NCBI GenBank assembly: GCA_963801855.1 | Contig: CAWDGK010000005.1 | Coordinates: forward strand, 124,001-188,000 | Reading direction: 5' to 3' | DNA length: 64,000 nt | Source: JACDAN01 sp963801855 | GTDB lineage: Bacteria > Actinomycetota > Thermoleophilia > Gaiellales > Gaiellaceae | In this document: piece after piece, positions 1 through 8,091 of the stretch | How positions within the stretch are numbered: the stretch's first letter is position 1 | How the letters are laid out: every line of letters begins with the position of its first letter | The notes under the pieces: generated by a model | What the model was told of the DNA's origin: nothing | What the model saw: only the letters and a program-made list of their open reading frames with translations | The model's database searches: none | Program-made: the position numbers and the translations under genes

Positions 1-2580
1 TGTCGGACTCCGCCAGACCGCTGTTCGTCGCTGTGGCGTTGATGCCCATGCCCTGACGGGCATAGCCGAGCCACATCTCCTTCTGGTTGGCGCCGCCGAA
101 GCGCAGCATGTCAGCAGCCAGTGCCGCATCGCGGGACTGGAGCATCGTTGCGTTCGAGGGTGCCAGCAGCATGGCGTCGAAGTACAGCTGCATCCAGCGC
201 CGGTTGCCCGGGCACGCATACACGGGCATCTCACCGTTAGCGCATGCGTACTGGAGATCCTCGTCGTCGTACGGGAAGTCGTCGTCGTACTTGTCGACGA
301 GCAACTGGCGCACGACGAAGTTCGCCTTGCTCCAGATCTCACCGTTCGCGTGAACCTGCTGCGACGACGTGAGCGTCGGCCCTGTGACGTCGTAGCCCAG
401 ATCGCTGAAGTTCAACGCGTTGATGTTGAGCTGCTTGCTGGGCTGGGGCACTCCACCGGAGGTCGGGAGATCCAACGCGAAGTTCCGGATCCCACGCAGC
501 TTGTTGCCGGTGTCGTACGTTCCGCCCGCAGCGGGGCTCTCGTCCGAGGTCGGCACGAAGCCGTTCTCGAACTGGTACTCCACGCCGAACTGGTCGCCGC
601 TGGACTCGCCCATTGCGCCGGCGTGATGGCCGGAGCGGACGTTGCCCTTGCCGAGCATCCGGTTCTCGATCATGTGGCCGTACTCGTGGCCGATGACGCC
701 CATGTCGTAGTCACCGTCGACGCACGGGGCATAGAACGAGCCCGCGAGCGGCTGCCAGAAGTACATGTTCGTGATCGAGGGCTGCCCGTCCGGCAGCGTG
801 ATCATGTTCGCGTTGTCACGCGTGGCGGTCAGTGCTCCGGCCTGCACGTTGCCGACGATCGGATCGTTCTCCTGCCGTCGCTCGGTGAGGCCGAAGTTGT
901 AGTCCTGAGCGTTCCAGTTCCGCTCGGTGAAGCCGAGGTAGTAGGACCAGTCGTGCATCCGGTTGTGGGCGACGAACAGGTTGACCGTCGCTGCGGAGTC
1001 GTCCCAGGTGGCACCGGGTGCCCCAGCGGTCGGCTCGCACTGACGGTTGTTCCAGTCGTTCGTCCACGGGTACGAGTAGTCGCGGGTCGCGCTGACCGGC
1101 GAGTACTGCGGTGGGCTCGGCAGGAGCGGATCCGTCCACGACGTCGCCGACCTCGCGTTGTTGCCGCGAGTCGTCAGCGTCGGCGTGTTCAGCTTGTGGT
1201 CGTGATCCCACGGGCCGCGGAACCCGAGCGGGAACTGGCCCATCGTGCGGGTACAGCCCGGAGCCGCATACCAGCACCACGTCTCGCGGGTATCGGTGTC
1301 GGGGTGGTTCCACGGGTAGCCGTCCAAGGTGGCCAGCGGCGGGTTCGCCGGGAAGACCTTCCACCTTGCGAGGTAGGCGGCCGGAGCCGGCGAAGCGTCG
1401 CCGGTCAGCGTGCCCGTGTAGGTGCGCGGTGCGGCGAACGGCGCGTTGGCCGGGTCGTCGAAGTCGCAGACCTTGATCATGTAGTTGCCCGCGGGCACTC
1501 CGCCGGCCGGCTCGTAGTGGAACGACTCCGGCGAGTTGAGCGTGTCCGCGTGCTGCAGCACGAACGCCGTCCTTGTAGAGCTCGAGGACGATGTCGTTCA
1601 GCGGGTTCGTCGCTGCGACGAAGCCGTCCAGGGCGCGGTTGCCGGCGCCGATCGCGAACGGGCCGTGATCGTTGCAGGCGCCGTCGGTCGCGGCGAGCTC
1701 ACCGCTGTAGGTGTAAGCCTCGGCCGCCATGAGCTTCGGCGTCTTGGCGTTGAGGTTGTGCACGAGATTCGTGCGCGACAGCACGGCACCGGTGCGGGCG
1801 TCGACGATCATCTTGAAGCCGAGGGCATCCTTGGCCTTGAGGACGATCGTCTCGTACGCAGGAGCGACGCCGTTGCGGATGGTCGGGAACGCAACCGGCC
1901 GGACGCTCTGGAGATCACCGAAGCCTCCAACCGAGAGTCGGAGCCAGCCGCGCGCTGCCGTCTTCCGCTTGAGCACGTTCGCCACTGAGAGGCGAGCCGC
2001 TCCGACAGAGTTGGCCGCACGCACCCAGGCCTGGACGCCGGACAGCTTCACCGAGCCCGCCAACGCGCGATCGCGCGTGAGGGACGAGGAGACGAAGGCG
2101 ACCTTCCAGCCCTTTCGGGCGGTGCCTGTCACGCCGACGGTCACGAGTCCGCCGTCGGTCGCTGTCAGGTTCCCGAAGACCTGCCGGAAGCCGACGGCGT
2201 AGCCGTTGCTACCGGTCATCCGGTTTGCGCTCTCGAACTTGAGTCCGTCGAGCGATTGCAATCCAAAGAGCGCCCTGTGGCGCGCGATGTACCACCTTGC
2301 TGCGTCAGGCGCGGTCTTGCCGCGGATGCCGCGTGCCAGGAACTTGCCGTGCCGCGTAAGCGTGGCCGGCGTTCCGAACTGACTCCACGTCACGCTCGCC
2401 TTGAGGCGCTTGGCATGCGCTCGCTGAGCTGATGTCGGCGCCACCTGCCCGACCCGGCTGTCGAACTCCGAGACGCCTTCAGCGGTGCTCGGTGATGTTC
2501 ACGTTCGACAGTGCGGAGCCAGGAAGTAGGACGCCGAGGGCGGCCAGCAGAGCAGCCGCTCCTAGGAACTTGACTCGCAT
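1..2580 (-). CDS. Secreted M36 (fungalysin-type) metallopeptidase, partial, frameshifted
   Basis: Secreted zinc endopeptidase of family M36; the C-terminus lies beyond position 1. From the ATG at 2580 there is a signal peptide (MRVKFLGAAALLAALGVLLP), a propeptide region to about 1700, then the catalytic domain with zinc site HEYGH at 674-688 and the third-ligand glutamate in GAMGESSGD near 610. The frame breaks by one base twice: near 2485, directly after the signal peptide, and near 1572 (LELYKDG, then FVLQHADTLNS in another frame). Family sequence continues cleanly on both sides, so consensus errors are likelier than decay. A good RBS (GGGGAGGGAA) precedes the ATG. Family assignment is firm; substrate is unknown. 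Confidence 0.85.
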
Positions 2581-2607
2581 TTCCCTCCCCTTCGGAAAAC
2601 AGCAGAA

Positions 2608-2627
2608 GCCCTCGATTCTCTGAGGGC
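2608..2627. other. Hairpin in the M36 leader
   Basis: The 167-bp gap 2581-2747 lies between the TetR stop and the M36 start. It holds one inverted repeat, GCCCTC-N8-GAGGGC, 28 bp upstream of the M36 ATG, in locally A/T-richer DNA that probably contains the M36 promoter. It could be leader structure; no known motif is recognised. Confidence 0.3.
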
Positions 2628-2747
2628 GCAGCCGATCTTCGAACCTCTATGGAGGAAAGTCAAGGAAAAATCCTTCGCAAACATGCCCTTTATGGATTGC
2701 GAAAACGGTCAGAAACTGCCGGAAATGAGGCCCCGCGCGTGCGGAGG

Positions 2748-3327
2748 TCAGGCCGCGGGCGTCGAGTAGCCGCGGATGCCGTCGATCATGGTCGCGAAGA
2801 ACCGGTCGGCGAGCTCATCGGTGTCTGCGCCTTCGGGCAGCCAGGTGTAGGCCCAGTTCGCCGCCGAGAGGACGAGGAGGACCGCGGCGTGCTCGTCCAG
2901 ATCCGTTCTCAGCGCTCCCGCCTCGCGGCCCTCGCGGAAGAGCGACCGGAAGCGCTCCTCGTAGCGGCGCCGCTCGGCGACGAACGCGGCCGCGCGCTCG
3001 CCCTCGAGGTACCGCCACTCGCGCACGAACACCGTGGCGACGTCGAGCTGCTCGGCGACGACGCGCAGGTGCGGCGCGGAGCGCAAGCCGGATCCTCTCG
3101 GCGGGCGGCCTGTCCTCCGGCACCGAATCGAGCGCCTCGTGGAACGCGCGCGCCCCCTCGCTCATCGCCTCGAAGAGGAGGTCCTGCTTCGAATCGATGT
3201 GCGCGTAGAGCGAGCCCTTCTGGACGCCCAGCGCCTTGGCGAGATCGCCGATCGACGTCCCGTGATACCCGCGCTCGGCAAAGAGGCGAGCCGCTTGCCT
3301 CGTGAGCTCGGCCCGCCTCGTCGCCAT
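2748..3327 (-). CDS. TetR-family transcriptional regulator (PaaR candidate), frameshifted
   Basis: DNA-binding repressor of the TetR family. The N-terminal helix-turn-helix is clear (LFAERGYHGTSIGDLAKALG, then GSLYAHIDSKQDLL, residues about 15-55). The ligand domain continues in a second frame (VREWRYLEGERAAAFVAERR to the stop at 2748). The switch is at about 3080-3095, a one-base shift. It starts 15 bp after the secreted propeller gene and probably shares its transcript. That transcript diverges from paaABCD across an intergenic region holding a PaaR-type operator, so I infer that this regulator senses phenylacetyl-CoA. Role by context; family by sequence. Confidence 0.8.
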
Positions 3328-3341
3328 CCGCTGGGAGCCTA

Positions 3342-5783
3342 CTACCGCCTCAGGAGCCGCTCCACGAAGGTCACGATGTCGAAGCGGTCGAGGACGGCAC
3401 GGTCGCTACCGGCGCCGCCGATCACGCGGTCCCGGACGCCGTTCCTCGCGTCGAGTCTGTCGTTGCCCGCGTTTCCGTGGAGCGCGTTCCGGCCGGGCCC
3501 GGCAACGAGCTCGTCGTTGCCGATGCCGCCGCCGAGCCGGTCGGCGTCGAAACCGCCACGAAGCACGTCGCGGCCCGCGCGGCCGAGCAGGCGATCCCTC
3601 CCGCCTTCGCCGAGGAGGAGGTCGTTGCCCTGGTCGCCGGCGAGCAGGTCGTGCCCGTAGCCGCCGAGGATCCGGTCGTTCCCGGTCACGCCGTACAGGC
3701 GATCGTGGCCGGAGCCGCCCAGGATCCGGTCGTTGCCGGCCCCACCGTAGATGCGGTCGTTCCCACGGAGGCCGTGGATCTCGTCATTGCCGCCGCGACC
3801 GCAGATGACGTCGGCGCGATTGGTTCCAACGAGTCGGTCGGGGCCGGCGGTGCCGTTGATCGTGCAGGGCCCGGCGACCGGCGTCCTGGGCACCACCGGG
3901 CCTGGCTGGGGTTGCGGCTGAGGCTGAGGCTGGGGCTGAGGCTGCGGCTGGGCGCAGACAGAGTTCGGTGGCCCGGGCATGGTCACCTTGTAGACGTCGA
4001 TCGCGCTGCGCCCGGCCGCACCGAGGCTGAAGTCCCCAGTCGCGCCCCAGTAGGTGAACGTGCAGTCCGGATTCGAGTCGACACGGAAGACGTGCGAGAC
4101 CCAGGTGTTGGCGTGCTCGGGGATGAACCAGCCGGCGTCCCTGAACTCGAACGACCCGTCGGCATGCTCGACGTAGTCGATGACCTGAGTGCCCTGCGTG
4201 TACCACCCCATGAAGATCCGGTTCTGGCCCGGGATCTGCTGGAAGACGTGCGCGGTGCAGAGAGAGCCCTGCGGCTGCGTCCGGATGGGGACCCGGTGGA
4301 TCGCCTTGGCGCCGGCCGGGGTTCGCGCATAGGCCTCCCAGGCCTCTTCTGCGGTCGCCGGCGGCCCGGTCGTGCGCAGGCGGTCGGTGCGGTAGACATG
4401 GAGACCGCCGTTGCCCTGCACATTGTCGACCGCAGGGCTGCAAGACGCTCCGGGCGGCGTGACGCCGCCGCCGCGCTCGTCCGTCGCGATCAGGAACTTG
4501 CCCGACGGCGTCAGCTCGGTCTCGTGGTTGAAGTCGTTGTCCTCGGTCGAGGGCAGCGGCCCGCCGCGGCCCTGGTGGTGGACGCTTCCCAGGTAGGCCA
4601 CTCCGTCGAGCGAGGGAGCGCCCTGCGCCAGCCATCCGGGCACGTCGAGGTCCTGGTTTCCGGCCGCCGGCCCGTCGACGCAGTCGGTCACCTTCGCGGT
4701 GGTCAGATAGGTGGGGAGGATTCCGACGCTCGCGCGGAGCGTGCACGGCAGCGGCGTGCCGCGCGGGGTGTCGTCGGTGAAGTCGGTGGGCGTGCCCTTG
4801 TCGTCGAATGCGCCTTTCATGTCGAAGACGATCGCCGCCGCGCCGCTGCCGCAGGTGAGGAGGTCCGTCACGTACACCTCGAGCTCGTGGCAGCCGTAGA
4901 TCGTGTTCTTGACCGTGTGTCCCTGCGCCACGGCCGCGCTCGGGTAGCGATAGCGATAGACCTTCGGAAGGCAGGCGGCACGCTTGTCGTCGATCGTGGC
5001 GGTCGCAGGGAAGTTCATGCACGTGGAGAGGTCGATGACCTCGAAGCCGTCCAGGTCGAAGCGGTCCGCGGATCCCGCGACCTCGTTCTGACGAACACCT
5101 CCGGTCACCGTGACCGCATCCGAGGTGACCGAGTAGGCGATGTGGGGCCGCTTCGGGTCGACGTTGACCGTGTGCGACTCGCCGATGTGGCTCGTCAGCC
5201 CGATCTCCTCCGGATCGGCGACGCTCGAGACGTCGATGATCTCGATCCCGCCCTGGGGGTCGGTCGGGTCGGCGCCGCCGGTCTTGGAGTCGTGGCAGCG
5301 GCCTTCGGCGTCGGTTGCATCGAGCAGCAGTTGCGCGTCGCCTCGCGCGGCGAATGGATTCGGCTCGTTGAAGAGCACGTTCCCCTTCGGCGTCGCTTCC
5401 ACGTCGTGCTGCAGGCTCAAGGCGCCGGAGGGCTCGCTGACGCACGAAGCCGATGGATGGCTCCCCACGAACACCGGGTTCACGCTCTCACCCTGCGTCA
5501 GCCGGACGATCGTCTGGCCGCCTGCATTCGGGCCGTTGCCGAGCGTCCCGACCGAGGCGTACGTGTCGCCGCCCTTCGTGAAGAAGTCGATGTCCGTGTG
5601 CGGGTTGCCGGTCGCGAAGGTCTTGAGGAGCTCCCACTTCGCGCCGGCTCCGCCCGAGTTGACGGACGTGCCGATCGGCGGCCCCGTCGAGAAGGGCGGC
5701 GGCTCGTGGTCGAGCTCGTGTCCCGCCGCGGCACCCGGGACCAGCAGGGCGCCGACGATTACCAAGAAGAGCCGCAGCCTCAT
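3342..5783 (-). CDS. Secreted beta-propeller-like protein with PQ linker and RTX-like repeats
   Basis: Intact 813-residue exported protein with signal peptide MRLRLFLVIVGALLVPGAAA. Residues about 25-610 form a repetitive all-beta region of LVIVD/propeller type, with phrases such as GGIEIIDVSS and FEVIDLSTC. A Pro-Gln alternating linker follows (about 617-632). Residues about 645-800 hold some fifteen nonapeptide-like repeats (GGNDEIHGLRGNDRIYGGAG), the calcium-binding RTX/hemolysin type. RTX tails usually fold outside the cell on binding calcium. The gene sits directly upstream of the TetR gene and divergent from paaA. Enzymatic function, if any, is unknown. Confidence 0.8.
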   Translation of the reverse strand: MRLRLFLVIVGALLVPGAAAGHELDHEPPPFSTGPPIGTSVNSGGAGAKWELLKTFATGNPHTDIDFFTKGGDTYASVGTLGNGPNAGGQTIVRLTQGESVNPVFVGSHPSASCVSEPSGALSLQHDVEATPKGNVLFNEPNPFAARGDAQLLLDATDAEGRCHDSKTGGADPTDPQGGIEIIDVSSVADPEEIGLTSHIGESHTVNVDPKRPHIAYSVTSDAVTVTGGVRQNEVAGSADRFDLDGFEVIDLSTCMNFPATATIDDKRAACLPKVYRYRYPSAAVAQGHTVKNTIYGCHELEVYVTDLLTCGSGAAAIVFDMKGAFDDKGTPTDFTDDTPRGTPLPCTLRASVGILPTYLTTAKVTDCVDGPAAGNQDLDVPGWLAQGAPSLDGVAYLGSVHHQGRGGPLPSTEDNDFNHETELTPSGKFLIATDERGGGVTPPGASCSPAVDNVQGNGGLHVYRTDRLRTTGPPATAEEAWEAYARTPAGAKAIHRVPIRTQPQGSLCTAHVFQQIPGQNRIFMGWYTQGTQVIDYVEHADGSFEFRDAGWFIPEHANTWVSHVFRVDSNPDCTFTYWGATGDFSLGAAGRSAIDVYKVTMPGPPNSVCAQPQPQPQPQPQPQPQPGPVVPRTPVAGPCTINGTAGPDRLVGTNRADVICGRGGNDEIHGLRGNDRIYGGAGNDRILGGSGHDRLYGVTGNDRILGGYGHDLLAGDQGNDLLLGEGGRDRLLGRAGRDVLRGGFDADRLGGGIGNDELVAGPGRNALHGNAGNDRLDARNGVRDRVIGGAGSDRAVLDRFDIVTFVERLLRR

Positions 5784-5824
5784 TCGTGATCCTCCCCCTC
5801 GCTCGTGTATGTGAGAAACGAGCG

Positions 5825-5849
5825 AACGGGCCAGATCGTTACGCCCGTT
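5825..5849. promoter_or_regulatory. Inverted repeat in the divergent paaA promoter region
   Basis: AACGGGC and GCCCGTT, perfect 7-bp arms separated by 11 bp, lie in the 113-bp gap between the propeller gene and paaA. It is a second possible operator or a structure in the leader; no known protein is assigned. Confidence 0.35.
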
Positions 5850-5865
5850 GCGAGTACAATTGACC

Positions 5866-5879
5866 CTAACGATCGTTCG
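5866..5879. promoter_or_regulatory. PaaR-type operator upstream of paaA
   Basis: CTAACGATCGTTCG lies 17 bp before the paaA start. It fits CNAACGNNCGTTNG, the consensus I recall for the phenylacetyl-CoA-responsive TetR repressor PaaR of Thermus thermophilus. It overlaps a wider dyad, TAACGA-TCGT-TCGTTA (5867-5882). The position overlaps the likely paaA promoter, which suits repression. Confidence 0.65.
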
Positions 5880-5896
5880 TTACGAGCGGAGGTGAG

Positions 5897-6790
5897 ATGA
5901 CCGAGCAGGAGTTCCTCGAGTACGTCCAGTCAGGCGGCCAGGTCGAGACCGACGATTGGATGCCGGACGACTACCGGGCGAAGCTGATCAAGTTCATCGA
6001 GATGCACGGGAACTCCGAGCTCATGGGCGTCCTGCCCGAGCGGGAGTGGATTCTCCGGGCCCCCACGCTGCAGCGAAAGCTCGCCCTCACCGCCAAGGTG
6101 CAGGACGAGGTCGGCCACGCGCAGCTCATCTACCGCGTCGTCGAGGACCTCGGCAAGCCGCGCGAACGGTGCCTCGACGATCTGATCGAGGGCAAGTCGA
6201 AGTTCCACAACGTCTTCCACTACCCGACGAAGACCTGGGGCGACGTCGGCGTCATCGCCTGGCTCGTCGACGCCGCGGCGATCATCAGCCAGAAGGCGCT
6301 CCTCAAGTGCTCCTATGCGCCGTACGCGCGGATCATGAAGAAGATCTGCTGGGAGGAGTCGTTCCACATCCTCCACGGCCGCGACGTGATCCTCACGATG
6401 ATGAACGGCTCGGGCGAGCAGCGTGAGCTCGTGCAGGAGGCGCTCGATCGCTGGTGGGGCCCGTTGATGCAGTTTCACGGGAACCCGATCGCCTCGGCGG
6501 ACGACCCGATGTTCCAGTGGCGGATCAAGAGCCAGGGCAACGAGGAGGCGCGCCAGCAGTTCCTCGACGGCTACGTCCCGCAGATCTGGGAGCTCGGGCT
6601 GACCGTCCCGGACCCGAAGCTCGCGAAGAACGACGATGGCGTCTGGGAGTACACGGAGCCCGACTGGGCCGAGCTCAAGCACGTCGTCACCGGCCACGGC
6701 CCGAACACCGCCGAGCGCCTCGAGCTGCGAAAGACCACGCGCGCCGAGACCGAGTGGGTCCGCCGCACCGTGCTCGCCGAAGCAGCGTGA
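5897..6790 (+). CDS. paaA: Phenylacetyl-CoA epoxidase subunit PaaA
   Basis: Catalytic subunit of the PaaABC(D)E multicomponent oxygenase, which epoxidises the ring of phenylacetyl-CoA. The 297-residue ferritin-like protein has the two di-iron ExxH motifs: DEVGHAQ (about residue 77) and WEESFH (about residue 152). Length and sequence are typical of PaaA. RBS GGAGGTGAG precedes the ATG. The stop overlaps the GTG of paaB. It is first in the paaABCD operon behind a PaaR-like operator. The reductase gene paaE and the ligase paaK are not in this window. Confidence 0.96.
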   Translation: MTEQEFLEYVQSGGQVETDDWMPDDYRAKLIKFIEMHGNSELMGVLPEREWILRAPTLQRKLALTAKVQDEVGHAQLIYRVVEDLGKPRERCLDDLIEGKSKFHNVFHYPTKTWGDVGVIAWLVDAAAIISQKALLKCSYAPYARIMKKICWEESFHILHGRDVILTMMNGSGEQRELVQEALDRWWGPLMQFHGNPIASADDPMFQWRIKSQGNEEARQQFLDGYVPQIWELGLTVPDPKLAKNDDGVWEYTEPDWAELKHVVTGHGPNTAERLELRKTTRAETEWVRRTVLAEAA

Positions 6791-7077
6791 TCGTCTACGA
6801 GGTCTTCCGGCAGGAACGGAAAGGACAGGCCTTCGCGCATGCCGGCTCCGTCGGCGCCCCGGACGCCGCTTTCGCCGAGGCCTACGCGCGCGAGCAGTAC
6901 GGCAGACGCGGTGAGTCCGTCGCGCTCTGGGTCGTCCCGCGCGATGCGGTGCTGGAGATCGACGAGTTCGTCGACGAGCTGCAGAAGAACTACCACCGGG
7001 TCGACGGCTATCCGCTCAAGGAAAAGTTGAAGGAGGCACGTGAGCGAGCGGGCACAGCTGCTCCTGCCGATCGCTGA
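6787..7077 (+). CDS. paaB: Phenylacetyl-CoA epoxidase subunit PaaB
   Basis: Small structural subunit that bridges PaaAC dimers in the epoxidase. It is 96 residues from a GTG at 6787 that overlaps the paaA stop (GTGA). It opens IVYEVFRQERKGQAFAHAGS, a PaaB hallmark, and ends in KNYHRVDGYPLKEKLKEARE. The C-terminus overlaps the start of paaC by 38 bp in another frame, indicating translational coupling. It is easily missed because the start is GTG and both ends overlap neighbours. Confidence 0.93.
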   Translation: MIVYEVFRQERKGQAFAHAGSVGAPDAAFAEAYAREQYGRRGESVALWVVPRDAVLEIDEFVDELQKNYHRVDGYPLKEKLKEARERAGTAAPADR

Positions 7078-7612
7078 CGACGAGCTCGTCCTCGGCTGGC
7101 GGAACTCCGAGTGGACCGGCATCGCGCCGTTCCTCGAAGAGGACGTCGCGTTCTCCTCGATCGCCCAGAACGAGATCGGCCATGCGCGGGCGCTCTACCA
7201 GCTCGTCGCCGACGAGCTCGGGACGACGGCGGACCAGCTCGCGTTCGACCGCGCGCCCGAGGAGTACCGGTGCTCGCAGTTCGTGGAGCTCCGGCTCGTG
7301 CCGGACTGGGCCGGACGATCGCGCGGCACTACCTCTACGAGACCGCCGACGCGAGAGCGGATCGAGGCGCTGAAGGCGTCCGGCGATGCGGAAGTCGCGG
7401 GCCTGGCGGCCAAGATCGAGCGCGAGGAGGCCTACCACCGGATGCACGCGGAGATGTGGTTCGAGCGGCTCGAGAACGAACCGCGCTTCGTGGACGCGCT
7501 CGAGGAGCTGCGCCCCCTGGTGGACGTTCGTGACGAGCCCACGCCGGAGTTCGCAGAGCTCTGGGAGGAGATGACGATGGTTCGCCGCTCCGTGGTCGGT
7601 GCGACGTGGTGA
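7040..7612 (+). CDS. paaC: Phenylacetyl-CoA epoxidase subunit PaaC, short
   Basis: Non-catalytic ferritin-like partner of PaaA. Start GTG at 7040; the sequence shows LGWRNSEWTGIAPFLEEDVA and the family terminus WEEMTMVRRSVVGATW. Two oddities are visible. Between about 7311 and 7355 the family sequence runs in the +1 frame (RTIARHYLYETADA), so two compensating one-base indels leave a garbled stretch of about 14 residues. The protein is also only 190 residues against about 240-250 usual, lacking roughly 50 residues between LEELRPL and the terminal helix. Deletion or consensus error cannot be told apart here. Confidence 0.88.
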   Translation: MSERAQLLLPIADDELVLGWRNSEWTGIAPFLEEDVAFSSIAQNEIGHARALYQLVADELGTTADQLAFDRAPEEYRCSQFVELRLVPDWAGRSRGTTSTRPPTRERIEALKASGDAEVAGLAAKIEREEAYHRMHAEMWFERLENEPRFVDALEELRPLVDVRDEPTPEFAELWEEMTMVRRSVVGATW

Positions 7613-8091
7613 CCGAGGCGGAGGTCTGGGATGCGCTGGCGGAGATCCCCGATCCGGAGATTCCCGTCATCTCACTCGTCGACCTGGGAGTGGTGCGCGG
7701 CGTCGAGGTCGACGGCGGACACGTACGGGTCGAGTTCACGCCGACCTTCCTGGGCTGCCCCGCCCTCGAGGTGATGCGCGACCAGATGGCCGCCAAGGTG
7801 CGGGAGCTCGGAGCCGAGCCCGAGGTCTCCGTGATCTCGGACGACTCCTGGTCGACCGACCGAATCACGCCTGCGGGCCGGGAGAAGCTCCGTGCCGCGG
7901 GGCTTGCGCCGCCGGCACCCCGGCAGCCAGGGGGGCCTCAGCTCGTCCAGCTCCAGACGGGCTCGTTCCGCTGCCCGTACTGCGGGTCGACCGACACGGC
8001 GCTCGAGAACATCTTCGGCCCGACCCCCTGCCGGTCGCTCCGCTACTGCCGCGGCTGCCGACAGCCGTTCGAGCAGTTCAAGACGATCTAG
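7606..8091 (+). CDS. paaD: Phenylacetate pathway protein PaaD (MIP18/DUF59 family)
   Basis: Accessory protein of the phenylacetyl-CoA epoxidase, a SufT-like Fe-S/metal maturation factor. The 161-residue product has an N-terminal MIP18 domain (IPDPEIPVISLVDLGVV) with the conserved cysteine in TFLGCPALEV. A C-terminal zinc ribbon has CPYC near residue 124 and CRSLRYCRGC near residue 144. Start is GTG 7606 or 7609, overlapping the paaC stop. It is last in the operon; its stop overlaps by 3 bp the stop of the convergent DUF2207 gene, with no room for a separate terminator. Confidence 0.93.
   Translation: MVTEAEVWDALAEIPDPEIPVISLVDLGVVRGVEVDGGHVRVEFTPTFLGCPALEVMRDQMAAKVRELGAEPEVSVISDDSWSTDRITPAGREKLRAAGLAPPAPRQPGGPQLVQLQTGSFRCPYCGSTDTALENIFGPTPCRSLRYCRGCRQPFEQFKTI

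Noticed and set aside
1560..1580. Programmed frameshift in the M36 peptidase
   Set aside because: No slippery heptamer or downstream pseudoknot is apparent, and a second shift follows the signal peptide; matches the general indel pattern of the window.
3600..3840. Periodic repeats resembling a CRISPR array
   Set aside because: The period is the 27-bp coding unit of RTX nonapeptides, without conserved repeats or unique spacers, inside an intact gene.
3477..5789. 770-codon open frame on the + strand
   Set aside because: Exact antisense shadow of the secreted propeller/RTX-like gene. High GC keeps such frames open; the sense strand has signal peptide, RTX repeats and linker.
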